NCBI RefSeq assembly: GCF_018614915.1
Contig: NZ_JAGGNU010000007.1
Span: 157,412 to 221,411 of the forward strand
Source of the DNA: Variovorax paradoxus
GTDB lineage: Bacteria > Pseudomonadota > Gammaproteobacteria > Burkholderiales > Burkholderiaceae_C
DNA: 64,000 nt
Direction of reading: 5' to 3'
Positions 38,873 to 46,324 of this stretch are shown one piece after another. The translations under genes and the position numbers were made by a program. How positions within the stretch are numbered: the first letter of the stretch is position 1; every line of letters begins with the position of its first letter. Below the pieces are notes generated by a model. It was not told the DNA's origin. It ran no database searches and was given only the letters and a program-made list of their open reading frames with translations.

Positions 38873-39085
38873 ATGAGCCGCTTGCCCTTTCTCGTCATGG
38901 AGATTGAAGTCCTGGGGTCCGGCGCCTTTCAGTGGCTGCTGTTTGAGTCCTTTGACGACTCGTCTGATTTCTCCGCCATTGCGCGTTCCGAGCTCACATT
39001 TCTGACGCACGAGATTGCGTGGAAAGCGGGATGCGATGCGCTGCGGGACTGCTTGGACAAAAGGGAGCGCAGGGCGGGCGCTTGA
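38873..39085 (+). CDS. Small phage-type hypothetical protein
   Basis: Protein of 70 aa from ATG 38873 (MSRLPFLVMEIEVLGSGAF). The content is regular (QWLLFESFDDSSDFSAIARS, AWKAGCDALRDCLDKRERR) and it sits between the SRAP gene and a minus-strand gene with only 1 nt to the latter's stop. Proteins of this size and pattern are common in betaproteobacterial prophages; no function known. Confidence 0.6.
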   Translation: MSRLPFLVMEIEVLGSGAFQWLLFESFDDSSDFSAIARSELTFLTHEIAWKAGCDALRDCLDKRERRAGA

Positions 39086-39086
39086 T

Positions 39087-39371
39087 TCAGGGTTCGCGTA
39101 GCACGAGCGGCTGGTCCGCGACGGCTGGCAGCCCCTCTCGGCGATGGAACTCATCAATCCAAATTCGCGCCTTGGCCCTTAGTGCCCTGCGGGCTTCTTC
39201 CTCATTGGAGACGCATCCAGCGAGGGTGATCCGGCACATCTCCTGGCCGTTCCTCTTCACGTCGCCAAAGTAAGCGACGCCTTCGCCGACACCGTCTACG
39301 CCCACCTCCATCGACCAGTCCGGTGACGCGGCAGCGGAGGGTGCATGCCCAGGGAACGCTTGTGTATTCAT
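39087..39371 (-). CDS. Hypothetical phage-type protein
   Basis: Protein of 94 aa with a beta-rich first half (WSMEVGVDGVGEGVAYFGDV, RITLAGCVS) and a helical second half (NEEEARRALRAKARIWIDEFHRR). The layout resembles small single-domain proteins in which a DUF-like strand pair is followed by one amphipathic helix. No function can be given. Confidence 0.6.
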   Translation of the reverse strand: MNTQAFPGHAPSAAASPDWSMEVGVDGVGEGVAYFGDVKRNGQEMCRITLAGCVSNEEEARRALRAKARIWIDEFHRREGLPAVADQPLVLREP

Positions 39372-39484
39372 CTATGGCCCCCCATGCGAATTTTGCACAT
39401 GCAAGTATGCAATCTTCGTTGCCGGACGCAACAGGAGAAATATCATGGCGGGAAGTCTCGCAGCCTTCGCAGACCGCACCCGAC

Positions 39485-39736
39485 TCAGCATCTGGTCAGT
39501 CGCAAGTGGCCGTCGGCCGTCTGCAACGTGCCGTCAGGATGCTCGACGAGCACATCGCCGGTGCGTGCAGAGTGGAACACCGTCGGCCCCGCAGTTGTTT
39601 TCACATTGGCCGACAGGGTCCGGTCGAACGTCCGGATCTCGCGTGCGCGCTCGACCACTGTGTGCTCAACGCCCGTTTGATCGACCGCCTTAAAGCGATT
39701 GATCACTCGGAAACGAGTTTGTTGTTGGCGCGCCAT
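39485..39736 (-). CDS. Hypothetical protein, beta-rich
   Basis: Protein of 83 aa: MARQQQTRFRVINRFKAVDQ, then TVVERAREIRTFDRTLSAN and VLVEHPDGTLQTADGHLRLT. The composition is native-looking and the gene lies 4 nt after the next upstream gene in a run of small minus-strand genes. Function unknown. Confidence 0.6.
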   Translation of the reverse strand: MARQQQTRFRVINRFKAVDQTGVEHTVVERAREIRTFDRTLSANVKTTAGPTVFHSARTGDVLVEHPDGTLQTADGHLRLTRC

Positions 39737-39740
39737 CGCC

Positions 39741-39947
39741 TTAGTGCAACTGGGTCTTAACCGAATCCGGATCGTTGCTCGCGATCACCACCTTTAAATC
39801 GACGTGAGCCTCAGGATTGCAGATGCAGGGGGCGCCTTCGGCTCCGCACTCGCAACCGCCATCGGTGAGCGGACCCCAGGTGCGGTCCTTGTGGTCAGCA
39901 CAGACCCAGCCGGAACCTCGGCAGACAGGGCACTTCGGATCGATCAA
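39741..39947 (-). CDS. Small zinc-ribbon-like protein
   Basis: Protein of 68 aa with CPVCRGSGWVCADH and CECGAEGAPCICN, eight cysteines and a His that could hold two zinc ions in a DnaJ-like CxxCxGxG ribbon. The predicted start is TTG 39947 without a clear ribosome binding site, so the N-terminus is uncertain. Such ribbons are frequent in phage early regions. The partner is unknown. Confidence 0.65.
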   Translation of the reverse strand: MIDPKCPVCRGSGWVCADHKDRTWGPLTDGGCECGAEGAPCICNPEAHVDLKVVIASNDPDSVKTQLH

Positions 39948-39962
39948 GTGCGGGACCGCGCG

Positions 39963-40178
39963 CTATCTCCTGAGTGGTTGGGCGATGGGGACCGGCCGAT
40001 CAGCGGGACATGCTGAACCTGCCGGTCGATTCCTGCAGTCGGTGGCCCCTGGACTCGTGCAGCAACAGGAGCCGCCCGACGGACAGGCTTCCGCCCTCCC
40101 CCCAAACCCGAAGGTTCTTTGCATCTGAGCGCACCCGGATAGCGCCAACACCACCGCCAAGCCAAGCAATGCTTTCAT
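39963..40178 (-). CDS. Small lipoprotein
   Basis: Protein of 71 aa starting at ATG 40178 with AAGGAG 7 nt upstream. Signal peptide MKALLGLAVVLALSGC with a textbook lipobox (LSGC), then an unusual cysteine-rich part (EACPSGGSCCCTSPGATDC). Short envelope lipoproteins in prophages can act in superinfection exclusion; this is only a possibility. Confidence 0.75.
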   Translation of the reverse strand: MKALLGLAVVLALSGCAQMQRTFGFGGRAEACPSGGSCCCTSPGATDCRNRPAGSACPADRPVPIAQPLRR

Positions 40179-40308
40179 GCTGCTGCTCCTTGAAAAGGGT
40201 GATGTAAATCTGGTGTCGAGCGAGCTTCTCGGATGTAGGTGGCGTCCGTTCCTCGGCGTGGGCGTACGCGGATTGCAAGAGGGCGTGCTGCAGGGTACGT
40301 TTTGTCGC

Positions 40309-41316
40309 ATGGACAGGCTCCGCAGCACCTCACCCAGAATGCCGCCGGAGGCAGTCAAGGCCGACATGCCGGCGAAGCTCTCGCCGGTCCTGGCCACGCT
40401 GGTCGACAAGCCGCGGCCGCGGCCGGATGAGTGGCTATTCGAGATCAAGTTCGACGGCTACCGCATGCTGGCCCGCATCGACGCCTCGGGCGTGCGCCTG
40501 ATCAGCCGCAACGGCCTCGACTGGAGCTCGAAGATGCCGCACCTGGTGCGCGCGCTGGAAGGCATGAAGCTACGGCCCGGCTGGCTCGATGGCGAGGTGG
40601 TGATGCTGAACGAGCGCGGCCTCACGGACTTCAACGCCCTGCAGAACGCCTTCGACAACGCACGCACGCAGCGGATGATCTACTTCTTCTTCGACGTGCC
40701 GTTCTATGGCGGCTATGACCTGCGCGCCGTGCCGCTGGTCGAGCGCCGAGCCCTGCTCCAGTCGATCCTGGCCAAGCCGCCCGAGCCAATCTGCTTCAGC
40801 GAGGCTTTCGACGCGCCGCCGCAGGACATCTTGGCCTCTGCCTGCGAGCTCGGCCTCGAGGGCATCATCGGCAAGCGCAAGGCGAGCCGCTACCCCTCGC
40901 GCCGCTCGCCCGACTGGATCAAGCTGAAGTGCAGCAGGCGCCAGGAGTTCGTGATCGGCGGCTACACCGACCCGCAGGGATCGCGCACCGGCTTCGGCGG
41001 CCTGCTGGTCGGCTACTACGATGAGGCCGGCGAGCTCATCTACGCGGGGAAGGTCGGTACCGGCTTCAACGAGCAGATGCTGCGGGACTTGCTGAGCCGC
41101 ATGCAGGCCCTGGCTACGGACCGGCGGCCGTTCAAAGATCCGACGGAGAACGACCGGCGCTCGCACTGGGTGGAGCCAAAGCTGGTGGCGGAAGTGGTGT
41201 TCACCGAGTGGACGCCTGATGGGCGCATCCGACACCCGTCGTTTAAGGGACTTCGTACCGACAAGATGGCCGAAGCAATCGTTCGGGAGAAGCCAATGCA
41301 GAACGCCCCTGATTAG
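40309..41316 (+). CDS. ATP-dependent DNA ligase, LigD ligase-domain type
   Basis: Stand-alone ligase of 335 aa. Motif I with the nucleotidyl lysine is EIKFDGYRM (Lys47); further motifs are ISRNGLDWSSKMP (III-like), LDGEVVML, FFFDVPFYGGYDL, EGIIGKRKASRYPSRRSPDWIKLK (IV-V) and the C-terminal OB part with GGYTDPQGSRTGFGGLLVGYY. The polymerase and nuclease domains of complete LigD are absent, and no ku gene is nearby. ATG 40309 is the first plausible start. It is part of the prophage cargo block with SRAP. Confidence 0.92.
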   Translation: MDRLRSTSPRMPPEAVKADMPAKLSPVLATLVDKPRPRPDEWLFEIKFDGYRMLARIDASGVRLISRNGLDWSSKMPHLVRALEGMKLRPGWLDGEVVMLNERGLTDFNALQNAFDNARTQRMIYFFFDVPFYGGYDLRAVPLVERRALLQSILAKPPEPICFSEAFDAPPQDILASACELGLEGIIGKRKASRYPSRRSPDWIKLKCSRRQEFVIGGYTDPQGSRTGFGGLLVGYYDEAGELIYAGKVGTGFNEQMLRDLLSRMQALATDRRPFKDPTENDRRSHWVEPKLVAEVVFTEWTPDGRIRHPSFKGLRTDKMAEAIVREKPMQNAPD

Positions 41317-41370
41317 CAACGTGGCTCGTCGCTGACGAGTAACGTGCAATTTTCGTGGGGCATGCAGGGT

Positions 41371-42672
41371 TTAGAACGGCAGATCGAACTCGGCGTCGCT
41401 TGCGCCAGCAACGTACTTGTCGAGCCCGTGCTCCAGTAGCATGCTGTCAAACTCCGCATCTGGAATTTTCCCGTTGCGGAGCTTCGCAATAAGACCAGCG
41501 AGTCCAAAGCTTCCGGTGACCTCGTCGTTGTTAGCGGCCCCCTTAATGATCGAGCGAATCTGATCAGACGACATATCGCTTGCGAGATCAATAAGATGCT
41601 TTCCGCCCGCATTGGCATTGTCGAAGGAATTAGACTTAACGTACAACTCGATGGCTCGGTCAATGACCTGGCGTGGCGCAATAAAGTAGGCGCCCGCCTT
41701 CAAATCAGCGCGAGTGGCGAATTTGACGCGATAGTTGGCGCTGCCGGAAAGCGGTTGATATTCAAGAAGAAAGTCGAGATCTATGAAGCTAGCAACAGGC
41801 AATTTCTTGACGAATTCGTTGAGCCGTTGCTTCACATCCTCATCAAGGTGTGTCCATGAGTCCGGAAAGCCCTCCAGGAAGCGAATAAACCTATCCAGAT
41901 CACTGTCCTCCATCTCACGAGCCATCTTCGAGAGACGCTCCTTAAAGAGCTTCTCAACTTGTACGTGATGCAAGTGCCTGACGGCAGTTAGGGCATCACG
42001 GGCGCGGTACTGACGCCTCTCATCAGTCGACTCTAGCAAGATCCTCTTTGTAAGCACGAGCGCAAAGTTGCGCACAAGCGAGTCTCTCGGCTTCCGCAGA
42101 GGTCCAGAGGCGAATACTTCGATTGCCTTGACGCTATCACTCGGAAACAGTTCCGAATCCACATCCTTCATCAACCTAGAAAGCGCGTACTTTCCTTGAG
42201 CAGGCGGATGCTGGAGGAGGTGAGTTACGGCCGCATGGATATGCGCCCGTGCAAGTTCGGCAGAGGGGCTGTAGGCCTGATCTTCGGAAACAAGAGAGGG
42301 ATGGGCACATCGATTCCGATCGGCCTGCAAGCGCTCGAGATCGATATGCTCCAAATGTGAGATCAATTCGAACTTGTCTCGCGCCAGCAAGAGCAGCGTC
42401 TTCTCGAACTGCAAGGCCTTATAGACTTCGCCGCTAGCCCGAATCTTCTCGAGTAGGGTGATTTGCTGCTCTGCTTCGTGGTCTCCAGAGATCGCAAGTT
42501 CACGAAGCTTATCGATGATGTCAAAGCAAATCGCGATCCACGTACCCACTATTGCAGCCCGGTAGGCGCCCACCCTGTAGCTCGCGACCGCTTCCGCAAC
42601 GTAGGACTTTGCTTTCTCGTCCCGGCACTTAAGGACCAGTTCATCGAGGTCAGCGAGCGGAGCGGAGATCAT
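41371..42672 (-). CDS. HEPN-domain protein, candidate antiphage RNase
   Basis: Protein of 433 aa. The N-terminal 150 residues look like a HEPN bundle: ASYRVGAYRAAIVGTWIAIC, DKLRELAISGDHEA, and the R-x4-H motif in ADRNRCAHPSLVSED that forms the RNase site in HEPN toxins. The remaining 280 residues are helical with no recognised domain. Base composition is clearly more AT-rich than the neighbours, a sign of separate acquisition. It lies in the usual position for phage morons, beyond the lysis genes and close to the attachment site. RNase or abortive-infection activity is an inference from the motif and context. Confidence 0.7.
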   Translation of the reverse strand: MISAPLADLDELVLKCRDEKAKSYVAEAVASYRVGAYRAAIVGTWIAICFDIIDKLRELAISGDHEAEQQITLLEKIRASGEVYKALQFEKTLLLLARDKFELISHLEHIDLERLQADRNRCAHPSLVSEDQAYSPSAELARAHIHAAVTHLLQHPPAQGKYALSRLMKDVDSELFPSDSVKAIEVFASGPLRKPRDSLVRNFALVLTKRILLESTDERRQYRARDALTAVRHLHHVQVEKLFKERLSKMAREMEDSDLDRFIRFLEGFPDSWTHLDEDVKQRLNEFVKKLPVASFIDLDFLLEYQPLSGSANYRVKFATRADLKAGAYFIAPRQVIDRAIELYVKSNSFDNANAGGKHLIDLASDMSSDQIRSIIKGAANNDEVTGSFGLAGLIAKLRNGKIPDAEFDSMLLEHGLDKYVAGASDAEFDLPF

Positions 42673-42792
42673 CTTCAGTGCTTTCGGGTGGTTCTAGAGC
42701 GGGGAATGTAGCCTGAACCCAGCACCTGATTGAGGGCGAACGGAAACTGCGCACTCAGGTGCAAAGCGGCGTAGGTTCTGCCAAGAAGACCC

Positions 42793-43452
42793 TTATCTGC
42801 GCAACGTGAAGACCACCGAGAGGTACGACACAGGTCCTTCCTCGACGGCCGCCACCCCGTGAAGCGCTGACGCTTCGAAGAGGAGCGAGTCGCCGGCCCC
42901 CACTTCTGCAGTGGTCTTGCCGTACTGGTATCGCAACCTGCCGGAAAGCACATGCACGAACTTCAGTCCAGGGTGCTGGAACGTGACATAGGGGCCGGCG
43001 TCAGGCAGCAGCGTGACCAAGTAGGGCTCAACGAACAGGTTGCCAGAGAGCACGTGGCCGAGCAACTCGTACTCGTAGCCATCCACGGCACCCTGGCGAT
43101 GCACCTTCAGCCCCTTGCCTGCGCGGACGTGGCTGAAGTCCTTGCGGTCCACTTGGTCGGCGAAGAACCGCGAGATCGGCACGTCCAGTGCATTTGAAAT
43201 CCGCTCGAGCGTCTGCACGGAAGGTGAGACCAGCCCGCGCTCGATTCGGGAAAGCATCGACGGCGAGATGCCCGCTCGGGCCGCGAGCTCTCCGCCGCTA
43301 ATTTGGGTAGCGGCTCGGAGAGCCTTGATCTGGGCTCCGATCGCAGCCATTGACTGATCGCGAGGCGCGGGACCTGCCTTTGCCCGCGGGCGGGCTGCTA
43401 ATGGAATGCGAAGCGGCCGTGCGGTCGGCAATGGAGAGGGTGAGGTCGGCAT
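42793..43452 (-). CDS. XRE-family regulator with C-terminal cupin
   Basis: Regulator of 219 aa. A basic, Pro-rich N-terminal tail precedes the HTH at about 38-93 (IGAQIKALRAATQISGGELA, RAGISPSMLSRIERGLVSPS). The C-terminal cupin is at about 140-215 (FQHPGLKFVHVLSGRLRYQY, VGAGDSLLFEASALHGV). This SutR/PuuR-like architecture usually senses small metabolites and is not the CI type of phage repressor. ATG 43452 lacks a strong ribosome binding site; ATG 43353 is an alternative. Confidence 0.85.
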   Translation of the reverse strand: MPTSPSPLPTARPLRIPLAARPRAKAGPAPRDQSMAAIGAQIKALRAATQISGGELAARAGISPSMLSRIERGLVSPSVQTLERISNALDVPISRFFADQVDRKDFSHVRAGKGLKVHRQGAVDGYEYELLGHVLSGNLFVEPYLVTLLPDAGPYVTFQHPGLKFVHVLSGRLRYQYGKTTAEVGAGDSLLFEASALHGVAAVEEGPVSYLSVVFTLRR

Positions 43453-43587
43453 GACGCGCTTGTACGCCAACGTCGCCCATCCGCAACTAGCAGTTTTCGC
43501 AGGTTGCTGGACTACTGGGTATTCTGCAAGGCGTTGCGGTCCTCCCGGGTTCACTCCAGGCTTTGGCGCGTCCGCTCGCGAAGGAAG

Positions 43588-43962
43588 TTAGTCCCTCGCC
43601 GCTTCCTTCTTCATCGCGCGCAACTGCTTGACGATCCAGTTCAGCAATCGAGGGTTGCGCATCCAGACCTCGACCAGGCCGTTGCTGTTCTGCGTGACGA
43701 ACTGCTCCTCCGTCGAGTCGTCCGTCACTCCGTACACCCAGTTGATCGCGTGAGAGACCTCATGGATCACCGTGTTCACGGCTGCCTGGAGCAGCATGCC
43801 GTCGTGCAGGTAGATCCGATACTCCTCGAACACCGTGATGCCGCAGCAATCCGTCAAGCAGGGGTGCAACTCCGCCGTGCCGACGACGACCCTGAACGTC
43901 GTCGGGCCGACGTGGATTCGCCGCGGGAGGCCTTTGTAGTGGTCGACAGGGTCCGGAGCCAT
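43588..43962 (-). CDS. HExxH metallopeptidase-like phage protein
   Basis: Protein of 124 aa with the zinc motif in AVNTVIHEVSHAINWVYG and an acidic segment after it (TDDSTEEQFV) that could give the third ligand, then a C-terminal helix ending KKEAARD. It starts at ATG 43962, 1 nt after the Rz stop, with a TTG 12 nt upstream as an alternative. The arrangement (conserved HEVxHAxNW) recalls the SprT-like or ImmA-like small phage peptidases. The substrate is unknown; position at the end of the lysis operon is notable. Confidence 0.7.
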   Translation of the reverse strand: MAPDPVDHYKGLPRRIHVGPTTFRVVVGTAELHPCLTDCCGITVFEEYRIYLHDGMLLQAAVNTVIHEVSHAINWVYGVTDDSTEEQFVTQNSNGLVEVWMRNPRLLNWIVKQLRAMKKEAARD

Positions 43963-43963
43963 G

Positions 43964-44515
43964 TCAGTCGTCAAGCAGCGCGCGCAGCGCCGTGTTCTCC
44001 GCCCTCAGGGCTTTGACTTCAGAGTCTCGGCGCTGAACGACGCTGCGAGCTTCTTCCGAAAGATCTGCAGATCGAGCGAGTAGGTCTCCTGCCTCTGCAA
44101 AAAGTCCGTCGAGGGCGTCGGGTCGATTTCCTGCAGTTCCACCGGCTGAGCAGCTGCCCGCGGCTTCTGCCCGATGACGGGCGGCTGCGGCGAAGGCGCC
44201 GCGCAGCCCAGCAGACAGAACGCCGTTATTGCGCTCAGCAAGGCGGCGCGCGGAAGTTTCCAGTGAGAGTGCATGGGTCAGTCCTTGTTGGGCGGCCTCG
44301 AACGTGGCCATCTTTTCGGAGGTGCGCAGCGCGTCGGTCAGCGCCACGCGCGCGCGGTCGGCCTCGAGCTGGGCCGCGGCCGCGCGCTGGTCGGCCAGGT
44401 CTTTACTGGCGCCGGCGAGACGCACGGTCTGCACGCCGGCCGCGGCCGCGAGGGCCACGACCAGGCCGACCACCAGGTAGGCCTTGACTGCGCTGAACCA
44501 GGCCGCGGGGGTCAT
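43964..44515 (-). CDS. Rz-like i-spanin
   Basis: Inner-membrane spanin of 183 aa. It has one N-terminal signal-anchor helix (YLVVGLVVALAAAAGVQTV) and a long periplasmic coiled coil (DLADQRAAAAQLEADRARVA, ARRLAERNNGVL) with a second coil at the C-terminus. It works with the Rz1 lipoprotein to fuse the membranes at the end of lysis. The entire rz1 gene lies within it in another frame. Its start overlaps the preceding 37-aa ORF. Confidence 0.85.
   Translation of the reverse strand: MTPAAWFSAVKAYLVVGLVVALAAAAGVQTVRLAGASKDLADQRAAAAQLEADRARVALTDALRTSEKMATFEAAQQGLTHALSLETSARRLAERNNGVLSAGLRGAFAAAARHRAEAAGSCSAGGTAGNRPDALDGLFAEAGDLLARSADLSEEARSVVQRRDSEVKALRAENTALRALLDD
44005..44274 (-). CDS. Rz1-like o-spanin lipoprotein, nested in rz
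   Basis: Outer-membrane spanin lipoprotein of 89 aa encoded wholly inside rz in a different frame. The signal peptide ends with a lipobox (AFCLLGCAAPSP), followed by a Pro-rich mature part as in other Rz1 proteins (PSPQPPVIGQKP). Nested Rz/Rz1 is a well-known lambda-type arrangement. Confidence 0.88.
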   Translation of the reverse strand: MHSHWKLPRAALLSAITAFCLLGCAAPSPQPPVIGQKPRAAAQPVELQEIDPTPSTDFLQRQETYSLDLQIFRKKLAASFSAETLKSKP

Positions 44516-44625
44516 GCCTTGGGGTACTGCGGCTGGACGTCCATGGCTGGCTTCGGCGCGGGCTGTGGCAGCCAGAGCGCGTCAAGCCAGATCCGATATG
44601 CGATGTTCGGAAACAGCAGCATCAT
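44512..44625 (-). CDS. Tiny ORF (37 aa) linking SGNH and Rz genes
   Basis: An ATG that overlaps the stop codon of the SGNH gene (ATGATG) opens a 37-aa frame, MMLLFPNIAYRIWLDALWLP, that ends at a TGA overlapping the Rz start (ATGA). The double translational coupling makes it likely to be translated. It contains a short aromatic hydrophobic stretch but is too short to call a membrane protein. Function unknown. Confidence 0.5.
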   Translation of the reverse strand: MMLLFPNIAYRIWLDALWLPQPAPKPAMDVQPQYPKA

Positions 44626-45341
44626 GGCTTCACCCCGTCAAGGGTCTCGGCCAGGCGCTGGACCAGGCGGTCGCTGTAGGTCTTGCCCGGGTGCACCCCG
44701 TCCATCAGGTCGATCGAGCCGTTGAACTCGACCGCGCCCCAATCGGCGAACGGAACCGCGAGCTCGCCGGCGAGGTTGTAGAGGGAGGCGTTGAAGATGT
44801 CGCGGGACGCAATTTGGTCCCACGAGAGGATCCCCGGGACCTGCCGGGAGTAGCCGGTGAACACCGGAATGCGGCCCTCCGCGCGCACGCTGAAGACCAG
44901 GGCGCGCATGGTCGTCAGGAACGTCTCGAGGCGCATGCCCTGCCATGAGTCGATCGCGCCGTTCTCGATCACGACGACGCGGTTGGCGGCGCGATCGCTC
45001 GTGCCCCAGCCTGTGGCCAGCGTGGCCAGAGACGTGCCGGCGACGGCGCGGTCGGTCACCGTCAGGTTCGGGCGAAGGCGCTGCAGCGTCATCGCCGGCG
45101 TCTCGTTCGTGCCGTTGCCGGCCATGATCGAGTCGCCGTAGAGGATCACGTTGAAGGTCGGCGCGCCGTTCGGCGCCGGCGCGGCCGGAGGCGTTGGCTG
45201 GGTCGGTGGCGCGGGCTGAGAGACCGGATCGGCTGGAGCCGGTATCGGCGCGTAGCCGGGGCCCGAGGAGCTGCCCCCGCCGCCGCAGGCGGACAGGAAC
45301 AGGGTTGCGGTGATTGCGGTGAGCCGGAGAGCTTTTTTCAT
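44622..45341 (-). CDS. SGNH/GDSL-type hydrolase lipoprotein
   Basis: Lipoprotein of 239 aa. Signal peptide with lipobox LFLSAC, a flexible Gly/Ser/Pro linker (GGGGSSSGPGYAPIPAPADP), then an SGNH fold: block I ILYGDSIMAGNG with the catalytic Ser, an Asn-containing ENGAID, and block V MDGVHPGKTY with the Asp/His pair. It would be an exported esterase or deacetylase acting on envelope or cell-surface glycans. It is unusual in the middle of a phage lysis cassette between the endolysin and the spanins. Confidence 0.85.
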   Translation of the reverse strand: MKKALRLTAITATLFLSACGGGGSSSGPGYAPIPAPADPVSQPAPPTQPTPPAAPAPNGAPTFNVILYGDSIMAGNGTNETPAMTLQRLRPNLTVTDRAVAGTSLATLATGWGTSDRAANRVVVIENGAIDSWQGMRLETFLTTMRALVFSVRAEGRIPVFTGYSRQVPGILSWDQIASRDIFNASLYNLAGELAVPFADWGAVEFNGSIDLMDGVHPGKTYSDRLVQRLAETLDGVKP

Positions 45342-45721
45342 TCTTCTTGTTGCTCCGTTGATGGATGGGCGTGCAGCCTAGAGTCGCCTAGCCGCGAAGG
45401 GAATCCCAGGGCATACATGAGCTGCGCGAAGTCAAGCGCCGGCAGATCCCCGCGCGCGCGGTTGGCGAAATTACTTGCCCACACCACGTTGTCGACCGTG
45501 TAGCCGCGGTCGGTGTGCAGCCGGTCGACGGAGGGGCGCATCGGGTGGCGCGCGCCGGGCTGCTCGAAGCTGATCGGCAGGCCGGTCCAGAAGCACATAC
45601 CGCCCTGCTCGAGCCAGATGCGGCCAAGCAGGGCGGCGCTCAGTTCGAACTCCACACCCCGGGCATTCGCCCGACCCCTCGCGTAGCGCGCGAAGTCCAG
45701 AAACTTCTTCCGATTCGCCAA
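45338..45721 (-). CDS. HNH-like phage protein
   Basis: Protein of 127 aa. It contains MCFWTGLPISF, then PSVDRLHTDRGYTVDNVVWAS, which is the D-R-x-x-x-x-x-G-Y-x-x-x-N-V segment of phage HNH and endonuclease VII-like proteins. Only one clear Cys is present, so a full zinc site is doubtful; it may be a degraded or divergent HNH nuclease. It overlaps the SGNH start by 4 bp and follows the endolysin gene by 3 nt. Confidence 0.7.
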   Translation of the reverse strand: MANRKKFLDFARYARGRANARGVEFELSAALLGRIWLEQGGMCFWTGLPISFEQPGARHPMRPSVDRLHTDRGYTVDNVVWASNFANRARGDLPALDFAQLMYALGFPSRLGDSRLHAHPSTEQQEE

Positions 45722-45724
45722 GGA

Positions 45725-46324
45725 TCAGCTGTCGAATGCGGCCTTCAACCGCTTGTCGTATTGATGCTTCGCCTGTTCTTTCCCGTTGTAGAACTCGGCG
45801 AACGGCGTCCAGTCGCCGGTGGCCACGGCGTGCTTCAGGGCCTTCCAACCCTTGCCGCCGCGGTCGTGCATGACGAACTCGACGAAGGCAAGCAGCTGAG
45901 CGCCCTCGCCCTCAAACATCGCATTGATGAAGTCCTTCAGCGTGGCGAAGCCCGCCGTCGCGTAGTTCTCGCCGAGGATCTGGAACGCGCCCCAGCTCGC
46001 GCTCATGAGCGCCGCGGCACGCGATAGCGCGGCGGCCTTCGTCAGGCGCTCGTGCTCGCGCGCGTTGCGAACGTCGATGTTCGCGCCCTTGGCGTAGTGG
46101 GCTGCCGTCCAGCGCCGAAAGCTCAGGGTCGGCTCGACCTGGTCGAACTTGCCGCCGGTGTTGCGGTGGAAGACGTGGCCCTCGAACAGGATCCGCGGCC
46201 GGCCCTCGGGGTCGAAGCCGCCGTTGGGAGCCTCAACCTTGCACACGGCCTTGACGGCCGCGACCGGCACGCCCAGGCGATCGGCAGCAGCCTGGAAGTC
46301 GGCCTCTGTCAGGCGAGCCTTCAT
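45725..46324 (-). CDS. Endolysin, N-acetylmuramidase (DUF3380) family
   Basis: Lysin of 199 aa with a single catalytic domain of the N-acetylmuramidase type: AVKAVCKVEAPNGGFDPEGR with the catalytic Glu, then RPRILFEGHVFHR, LMSASWGAFQILGENY and FVMHDRGGKGWKALKHA. There is no signal peptide or cell-wall-binding domain, so it depends on a holin. It overlaps the holin-like gene at 46321. Confidence 0.92.
   Translation of the reverse strand: MKARLTEADFQAAADRLGVPVAAVKAVCKVEAPNGGFDPEGRPRILFEGHVFHRNTGGKFDQVEPTLSFRRWTAAHYAKGANIDVRNAREHERLTKAAALSRAAALMSASWGAFQILGENYATAGFATLKDFINAMFEGEGAQLLAFVEFVMHDRGGKGWKALKHAVATGDWTPFAEFYNGKEQAKHQYDKRLKAAFDS

Noticed and set aside
42793..43452. XRE-cupin gene as the prophage CI-type repressor
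   Set aside because: A cupin C-terminus indicates a metabolite-sensing regulator, not a LexA-like or CI dimer domain, and there is no divergent cro-like gene.
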